DNA of 64,000 nt from Micrasema longulum (taxonomy: Eukaryota > Arthropoda > Insecta > Trichoptera > Brachycentridae), in the NCBI GenBank assembly GCA_022494885.1, contig JAGVSM010003794.1, forward strand, positions 62,001 through 126,000, in the 5' to 3' direction. The position numbers were made by a program, and so were the translations under genes. Positions 21,009 through 31,139 of this stretch are shown piece by piece (the stretch's first letter is position 1; each line of letters starts with the position of its first letter). The notes under the pieces are model-generated. The model saw only the letters and a list, made by a program, of their open reading frames with translations. It made no database searches and was not told the origin of the DNA.

Positions 21009-21370
21009 TAATCATCATCAGCATCATCCCACTTTCCACAACCAGGGGTTTATAGGGCACTGCATTGGTTAACCAAATGCAGCGTAGTTTGATCACCGTT
21101 TTCACGAAGAGAAGGCGATAAGTCTAATGCTTCAGGTGCCAGTCCAGAAACATTGAAATATTGCAGTTCAAAAAACCCTGCAAGGAGTTGAATTCAGGAC
21201 GTCAAGAATAGTAGGCGAACTCTGTAACTACTTCTCAACGAGGCGGATTTATCTCCACTCGATTTCCTAAGTCAGGATATTTCCTGATAGCAGCCATGGA
21301 GTCGATAACACTCGTCCAGGTTTCTGGTTCTATATCACACAAAACACTGTATTATTCATCCGCCTGGACA
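21009..21370 (-). mobile_element. SINE3, near full length with leader
   Basis: Reading the minus strand: leader with GTCCAGGCGG and CCTGGACGAGTGTTATCGAC, tRNA-like head with B box TTCAACTCCTTGCAGGG (eroded), body with TGGCACCTGAAGC, and a 3' tail ATGATGCTGATGATGATTAT. This is the clearest copy linking leader, head, body and the GATGAT-type tail in one piece. Confidence 0.8.
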
Positions 21371-22239
21371 ATGAAAATTTTTTGTTAGTATCATGTACAC
21401 AATATTGTCTTTAAAATCTTACAAATATGTGAATCAACGATAAAATTAAATTATTATCGAAGAACGAAACAACATTTTCACAATTCACAACGTACAATAT
21501 TTTTATTTATGGCATTCTGTCACTGTGCCGAGTTATTTAACAAGGGTTTAGGGGTCATTTTGCAAGTTTGTGCCAAATAAAATAAATTAACACGTCACAA
21601 CGACCTTTGACATCCTTTATAAATACTTATCCCTTTGTGCAAAGCGCTCTCTACGTATTATTTTAAGGTACTCCATCCTTTTGTACATATACCGAAAGCT
21701 CTCGCTAAAACTACCTGTGAGTACAAAATACGAGAACAAGGCTAAAGAGAAAAGCAGTCAGTTAAATGGCTCTTCAACTTTTACCATTTGTATTAATTAT
21801 GCATGTATTACAACAGAAACGAAGAATTGTCGAGTGCCGATGTCTAACAGAAAACATACAGGTTTAAACTGTGCAACTCGGATAACCCTTTCAGTCTGGC
21901 TGGGTATTTATATTCAAATATGCTCGAAACTTAACATTTATTTTCTCACGTACCTACCAATGTGAAAAAGCGCCGAGTTTTTTTTTTATTTATTGATACT
22001 TCAAACTACGTCTATATTTTTTTCTGCGTATGTTGGCAGTCGGCATGGCGTCACACAGAAAAGTTAGTTTGACAGGTCTTTTTAAGTGACGTTATGTTTT
22101 AAGTATTAAAAATGTTTCTCTAAAATGATTGAACAACATCAATTTTATTTGTTAAAAAATATTTCATAAAAAAATTGCATTTCATATTGTATATTAAAAT
22201 TACTAGCAGGTAGTCATGTTTTTGTTTTTTTAAAGGAAA
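21371..22239. other. gene-free stretch, partly less AT-rich
   Basis: The 21600-21980 part is less AT-rich and holds a 94-residue plus-strand frame (21681-21965). It has no recognised motif and no convincing splice sites, so I do not call it a gene. Confidence 0.35.
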
Positions 22240-22425
22240 AAGAAATATTAGCGTTCTTATAATTTACCCAAATATATTAATTTTGGTAGGCATTTTCAAT
22301 GAATTGTAAATAACTCACTGTTAGAAAATGGAAACCAAGTTGGGGTAGAGTGGGGTTCGAACATCGGACCTCTGATCCGTGAGTCCGCAACTCAAGTCAC
22401 GGGACCACAACCCGATTTGGTTTAA
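22240..22425 (-). mobile_element. SINE2 copy
   Basis: Minus strand head CGGGTTGTGGTCCCGTGACT, B box GTTCGAACCCCACTC, body ending in a tail complementary to TAATTTACCCAAATATATTA. All parts of the SINE2 family are present. Confidence 0.85.
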
Positions 22426-22770
22426 TTAGCTCCGCACAAAAAATGTTTGTCTTAAAACAGGTTGTACTTAGTTAGGCAGGCCACACATAATTCAGTGATA
22501 TCTACTATTATAAGAAAAACAGTAGATAAAAACAATCGTAATTTCGTTATTAAAATACTATTATTATTGTAAGGTAACACGTGTTTCATGAATTTTATGT
22601 ACATATTTTTCATTTTACTATTGCATTTTTGTATTATTAAATTAAACCAAATTTAAAAAAAAGTATTTATGTGTATTATATAATATTAGTGAGTGAACTA
22701 AAATTGAATGATATGATTCATAGCGAGAAGAAGGAAATTTACGTATCTAGAAATTTACGATCTGTCAAAA
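22426..22770. other. AT-rich spacer
   Basis: Spacer between two inverted SINE2 copies; nothing recognised. Confidence 0.4.
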
Positions 22771-22890
22771 GCGAGTTGTGGTTCACTGGTAGTGTCGTGG
22801 ACTCACGGATCAGAGATCCGAGATTCGAACCCTATTCTACAACAATTCATTTCCATTTTTGTAATTTACTTACAATGCGTTGAAAATTGC
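22771..22890 (+). mobile_element. SINE2 copy, 3'-truncated
   Basis: Head GCGAGTTGTGGTTCACTGGT, B-box area GAGATTCGAACCCTATTC, body with CTTACAATGCGTTG. The AAATATTTGGG tail is missing. It forms an inverted pair with the copy at 22240-22425. Confidence 0.8.
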
Positions 22891-22950
22891 CTCAAACAGT
22901 ATTTAAAATATTATAAAAATTGTATTACAATATTAAAAATATTGCAAAAC

Positions 22951-23085
22951 AATCAAACCACTACGCCGTTTTTCTTTAGGGGTTGGCAAAGAAGATACAC
23001 CACTCTTTGTATAAAGATCTCGCTTCCGCCACATTTATAAATCTTCTCATGCACTCAAGCCGATTATTCCATCTCCAAATAGTAC
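22951..23085 (-). mobile_element. RTE-type LINE 3' end, minus strand
   Basis: On the minus strand: AGTGCATGAGAAG, GCGGAAGCGAGATC and CCCCTAAAGAAAAACGGCG align with the 3' end at 20220-20340. The C/T-rich segment is altered. The 93-residue minus-strand frame running up to 23328 may include more of this element, but I do not recognise its sequence (CGVCKVITNKNIDRRRKRK). Confidence 0.55.
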
Positions 23086-23509
23086 TCGTAGTTTGATTAA
23101 TTCATGCTTTTTTTTGCTCTTTCGTTTTCTGCGCCTATCGATATTCTTATTTGTGATCACTTTACACACTCCACAGTGAACATTATCATACTGCTTTTGT
23201 GAAAACTTCAAAACGTCTACAATTTTCGAAGCCCTATAGATTCTCAATTTCTTAGGTTGTTTTCCATAAGAATTTTTGGAAGAGTCTTTGTTGGATTTTT
23301 GTAAATTACAATTCATTTCAAACTTCACAGAGCCTTAAAAATACATAGGCATTTTTTTCATCAAAAAATTTAGTGTACTATTCGAATGTTGACGGAAGCA
23401 GAAAACAAGGACTGAGATAGACGTGACATGGCCTAATCCAACAAATACTCGGAGACGAATCGATGGAAACGTAAAGATATAAAAAAACAAATAATCGGTG
23501 TCCATATGA
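23086..23509. other. spacer between two inverted RTE ends
   Basis: Holds an unrecognised lysine/arginine-rich minus-strand frame (to 23328) and a second short frame. No known motif. Confidence 0.35.
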
Positions 23510-23640
23510 CTGAAAAGGAGCGAGGTCCGTATGCAAAGACATAGTGATTTGGCGTTCGAGTCTTTCTGCCTCTCCATATGAGGAAACGGGGTGAAGGTTT
23601 ATATGTTTTTTTTGTATTTAAAAAATATACAACGAATATA
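23510..23640 (+). mobile_element. RTE-type LINE 3' end
   Basis: GGAGCGAGGTCCGTATGC, CGTTCGAGTCTTTCTGCCTC and GAGGAAACGGGGTGAAGG match the 3' end at 20.25 kb. T-rich sequence follows. With 22951-23085 it makes an inverted pair. Confidence 0.7.
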
Positions 23641-24529
23641 ACAGATTTGCGCAGAATTTTTTCCCTTTGTGTTTATAGCCCATAATATTAAAAAAATAAT
23701 TTTTAAAAAACTTTTTTTATTTTGTACTAGTTCAGTTTGTATATATACATACATGTAATTTTTAAACTTTTTATATTTTTTAATTTTTCCTTCCCAGATT
23801 GTATAATGTATACATCATTTTGAATTTATTTCCATGCCTAGTATTATGTTTTTTTTGTTATTTTTAAATGTTTTTCACACCCTTTTTAATTTGTAGTATA
23901 TCATAATTTTTACTCTGCTTTTGTAAATAATTTTATAGTTTAAAATATAAAAACGTCTTTAAATAAATATTGTTATCTGTATGTCCCTCAATGAGTTTTT
24001 AAAAAAAACTCATTTGAAATATTATTTAAAATTATGTATAATATGTTTTCAATTTAATAAAAAAAAAAAAATTGACGTCGAAATATCGATTCACATACAT
24101 GTTTACGAGCTTATTTCCTAGCAATATTATCGTAATGCTTACAAATTGTATTGCAAAAATATGTTTTATTATCTTGGGTACCTCCTCGTAAAATGTTTTT
24201 TTCGTAATTGTGTATATTTTTTCTCTCGGTTGAATTTCGTTATTTGAGAAACTTTTCAACATGGAGATGGGCATCAAAGGCGCTTCGGGCAACTCAAATA
24301 TTTATTGTTAACGGAAACGTGCTGTTAAAACAGTAAATCGAGCGTTCTTGTTATTCATAGCGTACCAATGCTTTGTATGGATGTAAACTAAAATACTTGA
24401 AAATATAATACGGAGCGGAAATTCTCTTACGCTCTTTTGTATTGTGAGACGGCTTAATAATGGAGGTCGAAAATTAAAATGCTTCGAGGAATTTCTAGAA
24501 TTAATACAGCTAATACATTAACTAGTAAC
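23641..24529. other. AT-rich gene-free stretch
   Basis: No repeat recognised. A minus-strand frame at 24032-24292 (PEAPLMPISMLKSFSNNEIQ) lacks known motifs and splice support. Confidence 0.35.
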
Positions 24530-24975
24530 TAGTAATGAGAGGACCCTTTCAATACCCATTTACCGCTGTAATTGGTTTGCCTCCTCTTTCACAGTAGTAG
24601 CTGCTGGGTTATGGAATAATCTACCCACTAATGTCAGAGAGCCCCTACTTTATTCACATTCAAAATTACGTATGAAATAAATATCACTTCCTGAATATTT
24701 AGGATTTACCTGTCTCCTCCTTCTTTCATTCCCTATCGACCGCCTCCTCTTTTCATTGTATAGTGTAAATCTTTAGTCAATTTTAGTTTATTACAAAAAA
24801 ACATATCTACCTGAATGTTTTGTTTTATAATATACCTACAATCTACAATATGTTTATAAACCACAGGTTTTCTCAAATTGAACGGTTTGAGTAGCTATGA
24901 AGAAATTGTAATAAGTCCATATATTAATGTAAACAATATATATGTATTAAGTGTTTAAATAAATAAACAACTTTT
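24530..24975 (+). mobile_element. non-LTR RT C-terminus and 3' UTR
   Basis: The translation NERTLSIPIYRCNWFASSFT, then VVAAGLWNNLPTNVRESPYF, is the C-terminal IP....(S)F...A..LWN.LP block of insect LINEs. It ends at a stop near 24680. Non-coding DNA runs to AAATAAATAAAC at about 24957-24970, a typical LINE tail. Related to the fragment at 56168-56484. Confidence 0.8.
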
Positions 24976-26409
24976 TCGATTTAGTTTAAGTAGTCATCAC
25001 TTAATATATTTCTAGAATTTCAATAAAATCAACAATCCTGACTACTTCAAAAAATATGGCAGTTCTTTGAAATGTACGTAGGTTATGCAATAATAAAAAT
25101 ATAGGTACTAGAAATTATACCCAGAATTGAAATTACGGATGCCCAGAACTAAAAAATATTAATATCCAGAAAGAAACTAAAAATAAATAAAGTACTCAGA
25201 ATTAAAACTTGATTAATTGAGTAAATATTATCATTTTTTGAACCATACAAACAAAAGGTTAATACCGGTAGCAAATTTATCTACCTAAATTACAACCATT
25301 TGATTACTAATATTTTGGTGTTAAATATATGGGAAAAAAATAGTTGTTTATAGACAAATAGTCAGTTGTAGGTAGACGTATTATTTTCCATTTTATTAAA
25401 AAATACTACAAATTATCATGTATGTATATTATGCATTGTCAATTCAATACATGTAAATTAATTTTAAAAATCCCATCTAAAATTTGAATGAAACAGATCA
25501 AAATTGTGGAATAAATCAATAAATTTTATTGTTTAAATGGATTTTATTTCTCAGGATTTAATATTTCAAGCAAATAATAAAAACTTTTTAGTACTATTCC
25601 TTCGATTCGCTTTAATACCGCCTAAGAATAAACAGAAAAGGAACTACTATTATTGAATCGTTCAAAAATGCCACGGGGTAAATTAAATGATGTCTTTACA
25701 GACACAAATCACGCCCATTCGTTATTGCAACGCATCCTTAATAAGCTTTCTTGGGCCATAAAGCAGGTTTAATGGAACAGAAATAAAATAAAATGTACCT
25801 TTAAGGTTTCTGATTTGAGGCCTTAGCTATCGTGGTTAGCTATCGTGAAATAAATTTCAGAATTTCGTTCGCGTGGCTTGAACTTGCGAACAATATTATG
25901 ATTAATTATGATAACTTATGATTTGTTCGTCGGGGTCATGTTTTCTTTTTCAACAATACTATAAGCCTACGGAACTGCGATTACATGGCTGATGAAAGAT
26001 TAATAGTCTCTTATCAAATATAAAGTTGGGCAAATTATTTTATACAACAGAAATTCGCTCATTCGTATGCTCGCGAAGGAAAATTAATTTGTAAACACTT
26101 CAAAGTTGTTGCCATTTTGTTGAATATTCAACTAAATATTATTAAGTTTATTTCTACTTTGATGTTTGATTTTCCACATAAGAAATTAAATTTTGATTTT
26201 TGTTTTACTAACAAGAAGTTCTGTAATATCATGTATTTATTAATTCAATATTTTACCAGAGTACACTGTATAATTTAATTCACGATAAATTATAATGATT
26301 AATAATTCCTCGCTGTGAAAACCCGTGCCGAAGAAAGCAATTAATAAGTTTAATAACTTTAATTTAGTTTTTTTTTTTTTTCAGAAATAATAATTTTACA
26401 ATAGGTTTT
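24976..26409. other. gene-free stretch with LINE 3' motif
   Basis: AT-rich. CGCTGTGAAAACCCGTGCCG at about 26312 matches the motif at 9.64 and 17.26 kb. A small tandem (TTAGCTATCGTGG, then TTAGCTATCGTGA) lies at about 25825-25850. Confidence 0.4.
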
Positions 26410-26640
26410 TTATGTACATCCTACCGTACCCCCCGCACTTGAAATGGATTGGTCCATTGAATGCTCCGCTTATCGAGCACCTGTTTCATGAAGGCAAGGT
26501 AATCAGCCTTACACTTCAGGGCCCAGTCCAGAAACATGATGTATTGCAGTGATAAACCACCGTTTTAATCAATATTTCATGTCTACCCTGCCAGAAATCG
26601 AATCCGGGACCCCAAGCATTGTAGGCGAAATTTTCAATTG
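26410..26640 (-). mobile_element. SINE3 copy
   Basis: Minus strand: head with TTCGCCTACAATGCTTGGGG and GGATTCGATTTCTGG (B box), then AGACATGAAATATTGATTAA and the body block whose plus form is CTTACACTTCAGGGCCCAGT. The tail at the left is eroded and no leader is visible. Confidence 0.75.
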
Positions 26641-26689
26641 AATAAATAGTTTGGTAGGATAATATAAGTATTGTTTATTGATATTGAAA

Positions 26690-27140
26690 TTTATTTCAAC
26701 AGAGAGCGAAAACGTTTTTGAGAAAGGAATATGGAAGTCTAGGCATTTACAGGGCTTATGACCTGTCATTGGCTGGTTTAAGTGGCCACTTTACACACTG
26801 TGTAACATTCACCATTCTGCCCATGTTTCAACATCCACATTTCCTCAACTCTTCCATCTGTTGACTTTTGTGAAGTTAAAGAGCTGAAACCTTTATCATG
26901 TGGGTGAGATTTATCCGGCTGAACCAATTCACCTACTAGGCAACGTCTGAAAACAATTTTCTAATTTTTATGCTTCTTCTTTTACCAGTAAGTTAATTCA
27001 ACAATGTTTTGAGTATGTCCAAATGTTTGTAAACTTGCTGGATTTCATCCCTAGGGAGTTATTTAGATCTAAATTGGTTGCAACGGAGAGAGAAAACATT
27101 GTTGAGATGGGATTATGGAAGTTTAGGCATTAACGGGTTT
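26690..27140 (+). repeat. FB repeat unit (subfamily A)
   Basis: Plus-strand order: GGAAGTCTAGGCATTTACAG, TGGCTGGTTTAAGTGGCCAC, CATTCACCATTCTGCCCATG, CTCTTCCATCTGTTGACTTT, CACCTACTAGGCAACGTC, and the outer segment TTGAGTATGTCCAAATG. A second partial unit begins at about 27080. Subfamily A has GTTGCAA where subfamily B has GTTGTAATATG. Confidence 0.8.
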
Positions 27141-27264
27141 ATGACTTGTCATTAGCTTATGACATTTTTTTGATGGAACATTGAAACTATTTTCTCTTTC
27201 TGTTGTAACAAATTAAGCTTCATTTTATTTTTATCTTACTATCAATTTATATTTTATTCACCAT

Positions 27265-27390
27265 TCATGTTTAACCATTTCATCTACTCACTGAAAACAA
27301 TTGTTACTTTTTAATATTTCTAATACCAGGAGGAAATTCAGCCTGTCTACAAACATTTTGACATACTCAAAACATTGTCAATATTTATTC
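27265..27390. repeat. FB scrap with orientation switch
   Basis: Inner-end sequence (TGAAAACAATTGTTACTTTT and TAATACCAGG) in plus orientation joins directly to inverted outer sequence (AGGAAATTCAGCCTGTCTAC, CAAACATTTTGACATACTC). The same kind of junction at ACCAGG is seen at 34.29 kb. Confidence 0.6.
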
Positions 27391-27425
27391 AATTTTAATT
27401 TATGTTGATTATGAATTTTTTTCAG

Positions 27426-27507
27426 ATGCGCACCAAAATACTTATTGACGGACGTTACGCCAATAGGAGTGCATTTGAATCTTCGAGAGAATCAACAACT
27501 CGAAACG
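27426..27507 (+). CDS. candidate internal exon of an unidentified gene
   Basis: GAATTTTTTTCAG provides an acceptor and ACGGTAATA a donor around 82 bases that are clearly richer in GC than their surroundings. With one leading base, 27 codons are open (CAPKYLLTDVTPIGVHLNL, then RENQQLET) and the exon ends in phase 0. A second frame is also open (MRTKILIDGRYANRSAFES), so frame choice is uncertain. The following candidate exon starts in phase 0 and continues the frame. I do not recognise the protein. It could be chance. Confidence 0.35.
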
Positions 27508-27734
27508 GTAATACTCAATTTATTTATATTTTTTTTCATTTAGTATTTTTTTTTCCTTGAAAAGTGTTTAAAAATATACTTTTTCAAAGTGGTAATATGT
27601 ATTTATATTGTTTTCAATTTAAAAATCCTTAAATTTAAAGAGATTATTTAACACGAAAAAAAGTTAGAATCTCAAATATTTATTTTATTCGAAACATAAT
27701 AGTAACAGCTTAATAGCTGGTATGTAAAATTTCA

Positions 27735-27970
27735 TCATCATCATTCCTTGCACTGAATTGGTAAACCAATTACAGCACATCTTGGTCATTTTTTGTTTCA
27801 CGAAAGAAAGATTATTAGTCTTACGCTTCAGGTGACAGTCTAGGGACTATGAAATATTCTGGTGTAAAATCAAATTTCTAAAATAAATATTTCATGTCAA
27901 CCATGTCGGGAATCGATCCCGAAACTTCTTGCATGCCAGGCATGTGCGCTGACTACTACACTGACCGAAA
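27735..27970 (-). mobile_element. SINE3 copy
   Basis: Minus strand: head GGTCAGTGTAGTAGTCAGCG and GCGCACATGCCTGGCATGC, B box GGGATCGATTCCCGACATGG, body including ACTGTCACCTGAAGCGTAAG, and tail GATGATGATGAAA. No leader is attached. It lies in the intron between the two candidate exons. Confidence 0.85.
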
Positions 27971-28009
27971 TTATTATTTTATGTAAGTTTGTATATTTAC
28001 CGCATTAAC

Positions 28010-28060
28010 ATATCCTGATGAAGAGACGGGTGATTTTTTATTATAAACCGGTAGATTTTA
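28010..28060 (+). other. weak hammerhead-like motif
   Basis: CTGATGA at 28015-28021 is followed by AGAGACGGGTGA and, later, ATAAACCGGTAGAT. The sequence resembles 20113-20150. Stem II cannot be closed well here, so this is only a resemblance. Confidence 0.2.
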
Positions 28061-28687
28061 AAAATATCTGTTAAAAATAGCAGTTGTATACGAATATTGA
28101 CAAATTTTTTTTTTCAATCATTTTTTTATGAGTAACGTATGTTTTTGATGAGAATAATTATTAACAATGGAATTTTTGAAATGGTGAATATAAGGTGTTA
28201 AAAGTGCTCACTTTCGTCTACTTGAGATTTCACTTTTAAAGTTTGTAATCAAAAGAAATAATATGTATAACGTAAGAGCAAACACAACGTCTTATAGAGC
28301 AGAAAATTTTATTTTGAATGACTTATAATCTTAACAATTTTGTTTTACTTTTGGTGGTCATTTTAAAATTTTAATAAAAAACGGACACAACTTATGCATC
28401 CACCTAAATAATACATAATGTTAATGATGAATGTAACTTTTTATTGTTAGATCACAATCAGTTTATTTTATACCAAACGGGCTGAACCCGGCAATGCTAA
28501 TTTCGAAAAGGTACTTGTATCCGAAAGTTTGATTTCAAATATTGAATTTAGTTAAATTAAAATGTATACGAGTATATATATATTATTATTTTTCTGTTTC
28601 GGATAACATAAATTGTGAGGATATGTGGTGACAGTTAATTTTGATAAACAAGAGTTTGAACATTGTTTTTCCGTCACTGTCTTGCAG
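28061..28687. other. AT-rich stretch ending in a strong acceptor-like site
   Basis: No repeats recognised. At the right end, TTTTTCCGTCACTGTCTTGC and AG form a good pyrimidine tract and splice acceptor. Confidence 0.4.
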
Positions 28688-28825
28688 ATACCTCTTCGAT
28701 ATTGTGTGAAAAAGACTCAAATCAACAAAATTGAGATTTCGTATCTGGAGATTCCGCACCCCAAAACTGAAACAATTTTGTTTTTAAAAAGAGTATATGA
28801 AAAGTTTTCTGTGTCGTTGCCTTAG
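28688..28825 (+). CDS. candidate terminal exon of an unidentified gene
   Basis: After the acceptor, 45 codons are open in phase 0 (IPLRYCVKKTQINKIEISYL, then EIPHPKTETILFLKRVYEKF) to a TAG at 28823. Joined to 27426-27507 it keeps one frame across a 1180-base intron. A weak donor (GTATAT at 28788) could end the exon earlier. A possible AATAAA lies at about 28940. No family recognised; plausible but unproven. Confidence 0.3.
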   Translation: MPLRYCVKKTQINKIEISYLEIPHPKTETILFLKRVYEKFSVSLP

Positions 28826-29059
28826 TGTTTAAAAAAAATTGGTTTTCATGTTTTCATAACTTACGTCTAAAGACGGCGGATAAAACTAGGGGCTATCAAG
28901 AGTTTTTGGATGATTCTAGTTCCCTTAGTAAACAATTTATCAATAAAACAAAAGTTGTAAGAAACGGTAAACATCTATAGCATGTCTAAAATCACAATCC
29001 AGTTAGAAAACATGAGAATACGTTTTGTAAAAAAGATAGTGTAACTTTTCATTAGTAAC

Positions 29060-30295
29060 TAAGTACCTAGGTACTTATTTATGATTGAATTTCAGAACTA
29101 AATATAATTTATGTTTAAATATATAATTATTTTGGTGAATGTCAAATATTGTACAGAGATAATGTATGCCATTGTTCTGTTTACTGACATGTGCACTTAA
29201 TGTAGGAATACAATTTTTGAAAATTTATTAAATGTCAAATAGGTGCGAAGGTTTTCACGGTCACTGTTATCAATATGTTTTTTTTTGGGTGATACCTTGT
29301 GTGTTGGATTTGTTCCGACGTTCCCGACGTTATGGAAAAATTGAAGATCCATTTTTTGAACCTAAAAGATAAGAATCCCCTTCAAATGAAAGCTGTTTAT
29401 AAACCAAGTTGCCAAGGATGTGATAAAGTGTACATAGGACAAACAGGGCGCACAGCAAAAAAAATGATTGACGAACACAAAAGAGCGTGTAAACTTGGGC
29501 ATCCTGACAAATCCTCAATAGCGGAACACTTTTTAGACACCGGACATTTTTTCGCCTTCGAACCAAAAAATTAACATAACCTTGTAATTACAGTGCACGA
29601 ATAATAAAAGAAGCAATTGTAATACACATACACCCAAATAACATAAACAAAGACGACGGGCTTAAATTAAACTCAACATGGTTCCCGGCACTACATACTA
29701 CAAAAATGAATAGAAATTTGCCTACTGTCGATTGTGACACGATACAAATAACTAGTACTTAAACACATACTTTTTTCTACAAAACACTCAGTTTATCTGA
29801 AGATGACTCCTGCAATGGTAGCCAAAACGTTGGAACAAATCCAACACGATATCACCCAAAAAAAACGTCTTATATTAACTGTCAGTTAATATTATTTAAG
29901 CATTACCAAAATCTTAGTAAAAAGAAATAAATGCGTAGTAATTATAATGAATTTAAGGTAATAATGTTGTAAACCATAAAACACTAATTTTGTTTGTGAA
30001 CATTTAAAATATTTTTTTTTAACACACAAAAAAAAAAAAAATCTTTCCAATTTTTAAGTTAATACATTCTCATCAAATGCAGCCCTGGTGAACGATTGGT
30101 AAAATATTCACGCTTCTAACTTTTTTTCTGCTAAATAGATTGAAGATATTAAGAGCTTTAAAAATGCCCAGGCTAAAGGTCGTCATTTTCCATAAAACTA
30201 CACGTAAATCGGTCCAGTAGTTATTCAATCTATCGAGGACAGACATACAAACATTACCTTTTGTATACTATTACATGGATATTCGTCCATATCTG
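29060..30295 (+). repeat. dispersed repeat R3, copy interrupted by a Penelope-like element
   Basis: 29060-29240 (AAGTACCTAGGTACTTATTT through GAAAATTTATTAAATGTC) and 29880-30295 (TAGTAAAAAGAAATAAATGC, through AACTACACGTAAATCGG) align in order with one continuous copy at 43565-44095. The intervening sequence is the Penelope-like element at 29278-29871. R3 is non-coding. Its other copy starts with GGACCCGGCAGACGTTGTCC. Confidence 0.75.
29278..29871 (+). mobile_element. Penelope-like element with GIY-YIG endonuclease remnant
   Basis: The open frame at 29299-29574 encodes AVYKPSCQGCDKVYIGQTGR, then TAKKMIDEHKRACK and SSIAEHFLDTGH. These are the YIG, R and E/H landmarks of the GIY-YIG endonuclease at the C-terminus of Penelope-like retroelements. 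The RT domain is missing by 5' truncation. The frame ends early at 29573. The ends are inverted: TTTTTGGGTGATACC ... GGATTTGTTCC on the left matches the complement of the right end (GGAACAAATCC ... GATATCACCC). Inserted in repeat R3. Confidence 0.85.
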
Positions 30296-31139
30296 TACGA
30301 GTATATCTTTGGAATTGAAGATATAATAAAATTTGTAAATTAAACGTAAAAGTGTTTTGGCATAAAAACCTCTAAGTAGAAAATTATAAAGAAGGCTGTT
30401 TTGCAGACTGCACGTTTCTACGGGGGACAAATTCTAGTGGATGTGGCATCGACTTCCTTTACAAAAAAGCGTCTAATTAAAGGGCACTGATGAGCATAGG
30501 CGTCAGGACGCCAGCGTCGCCATTGAGTTGAAGGAGGTTACCGGTATAGAAATCCCGCAGGATGTTTTTTTAAATTAAATATTACCTGTCACATTTTTTA
30601 GATTTTCATAATGTGAGTAGAGAAAAACAAATTGGACATACCATTTATTTTATAGAAACAAACAGTCAGCAATAATTAAATTACAAAGTAAAGATATATA
30701 GTTATGTGTGAAGTAATAATTACCTAGGGGACAAAAATCCAGTCCCAGTCATCAAAACATTTAAACAGTCAATATTTTTGAGAGCTATGTATTACAATTA
30801 GAAAGAAATCTCATTATGATTCCTTTTTATTTTGCATCTTGTGGAGCGTAAGGTACTGTGTTGATGCATGGTATGAACGGTCATTATTTGTGATGTACGT
30901 GAAGACGATCAGTATTATGCATAAGGTACTGGAGCTGAATTTTTGAAATTGAAAAATGATTAAAACCTCTTTAAATAAATGTTATTATATTGTTGTCATT
31001 AAATGAGTTTCATTGGCTAAAGTTATTTGGGAATATCATGTTAATTTTTTTTATAAAATGTTCTAAAACAATAAATTAACCCCGATGATGTCGAACACGT
31101 ACATTTTAATGTAAAAAATTAGTTAAAAATAATTTCAAT
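30296..31139. other. gene-free stretch with a GC-richer patch
   Basis: 30420-30570 is less AT-rich (GGCGTCAGGACGCCAGCGTC, a short imperfect inverted repeat). No open frame or known repeat. Confidence 0.4.

Noticed and set aside
21681..21965. 94-residue frame
   Set aside because: No motif, no convincing splice sites, no neighbours; kept only as a note on the less AT-rich patch.
24032..24292. 86-residue minus-strand frame
   Set aside because: The last third is low-complexity; no motif or splice support.
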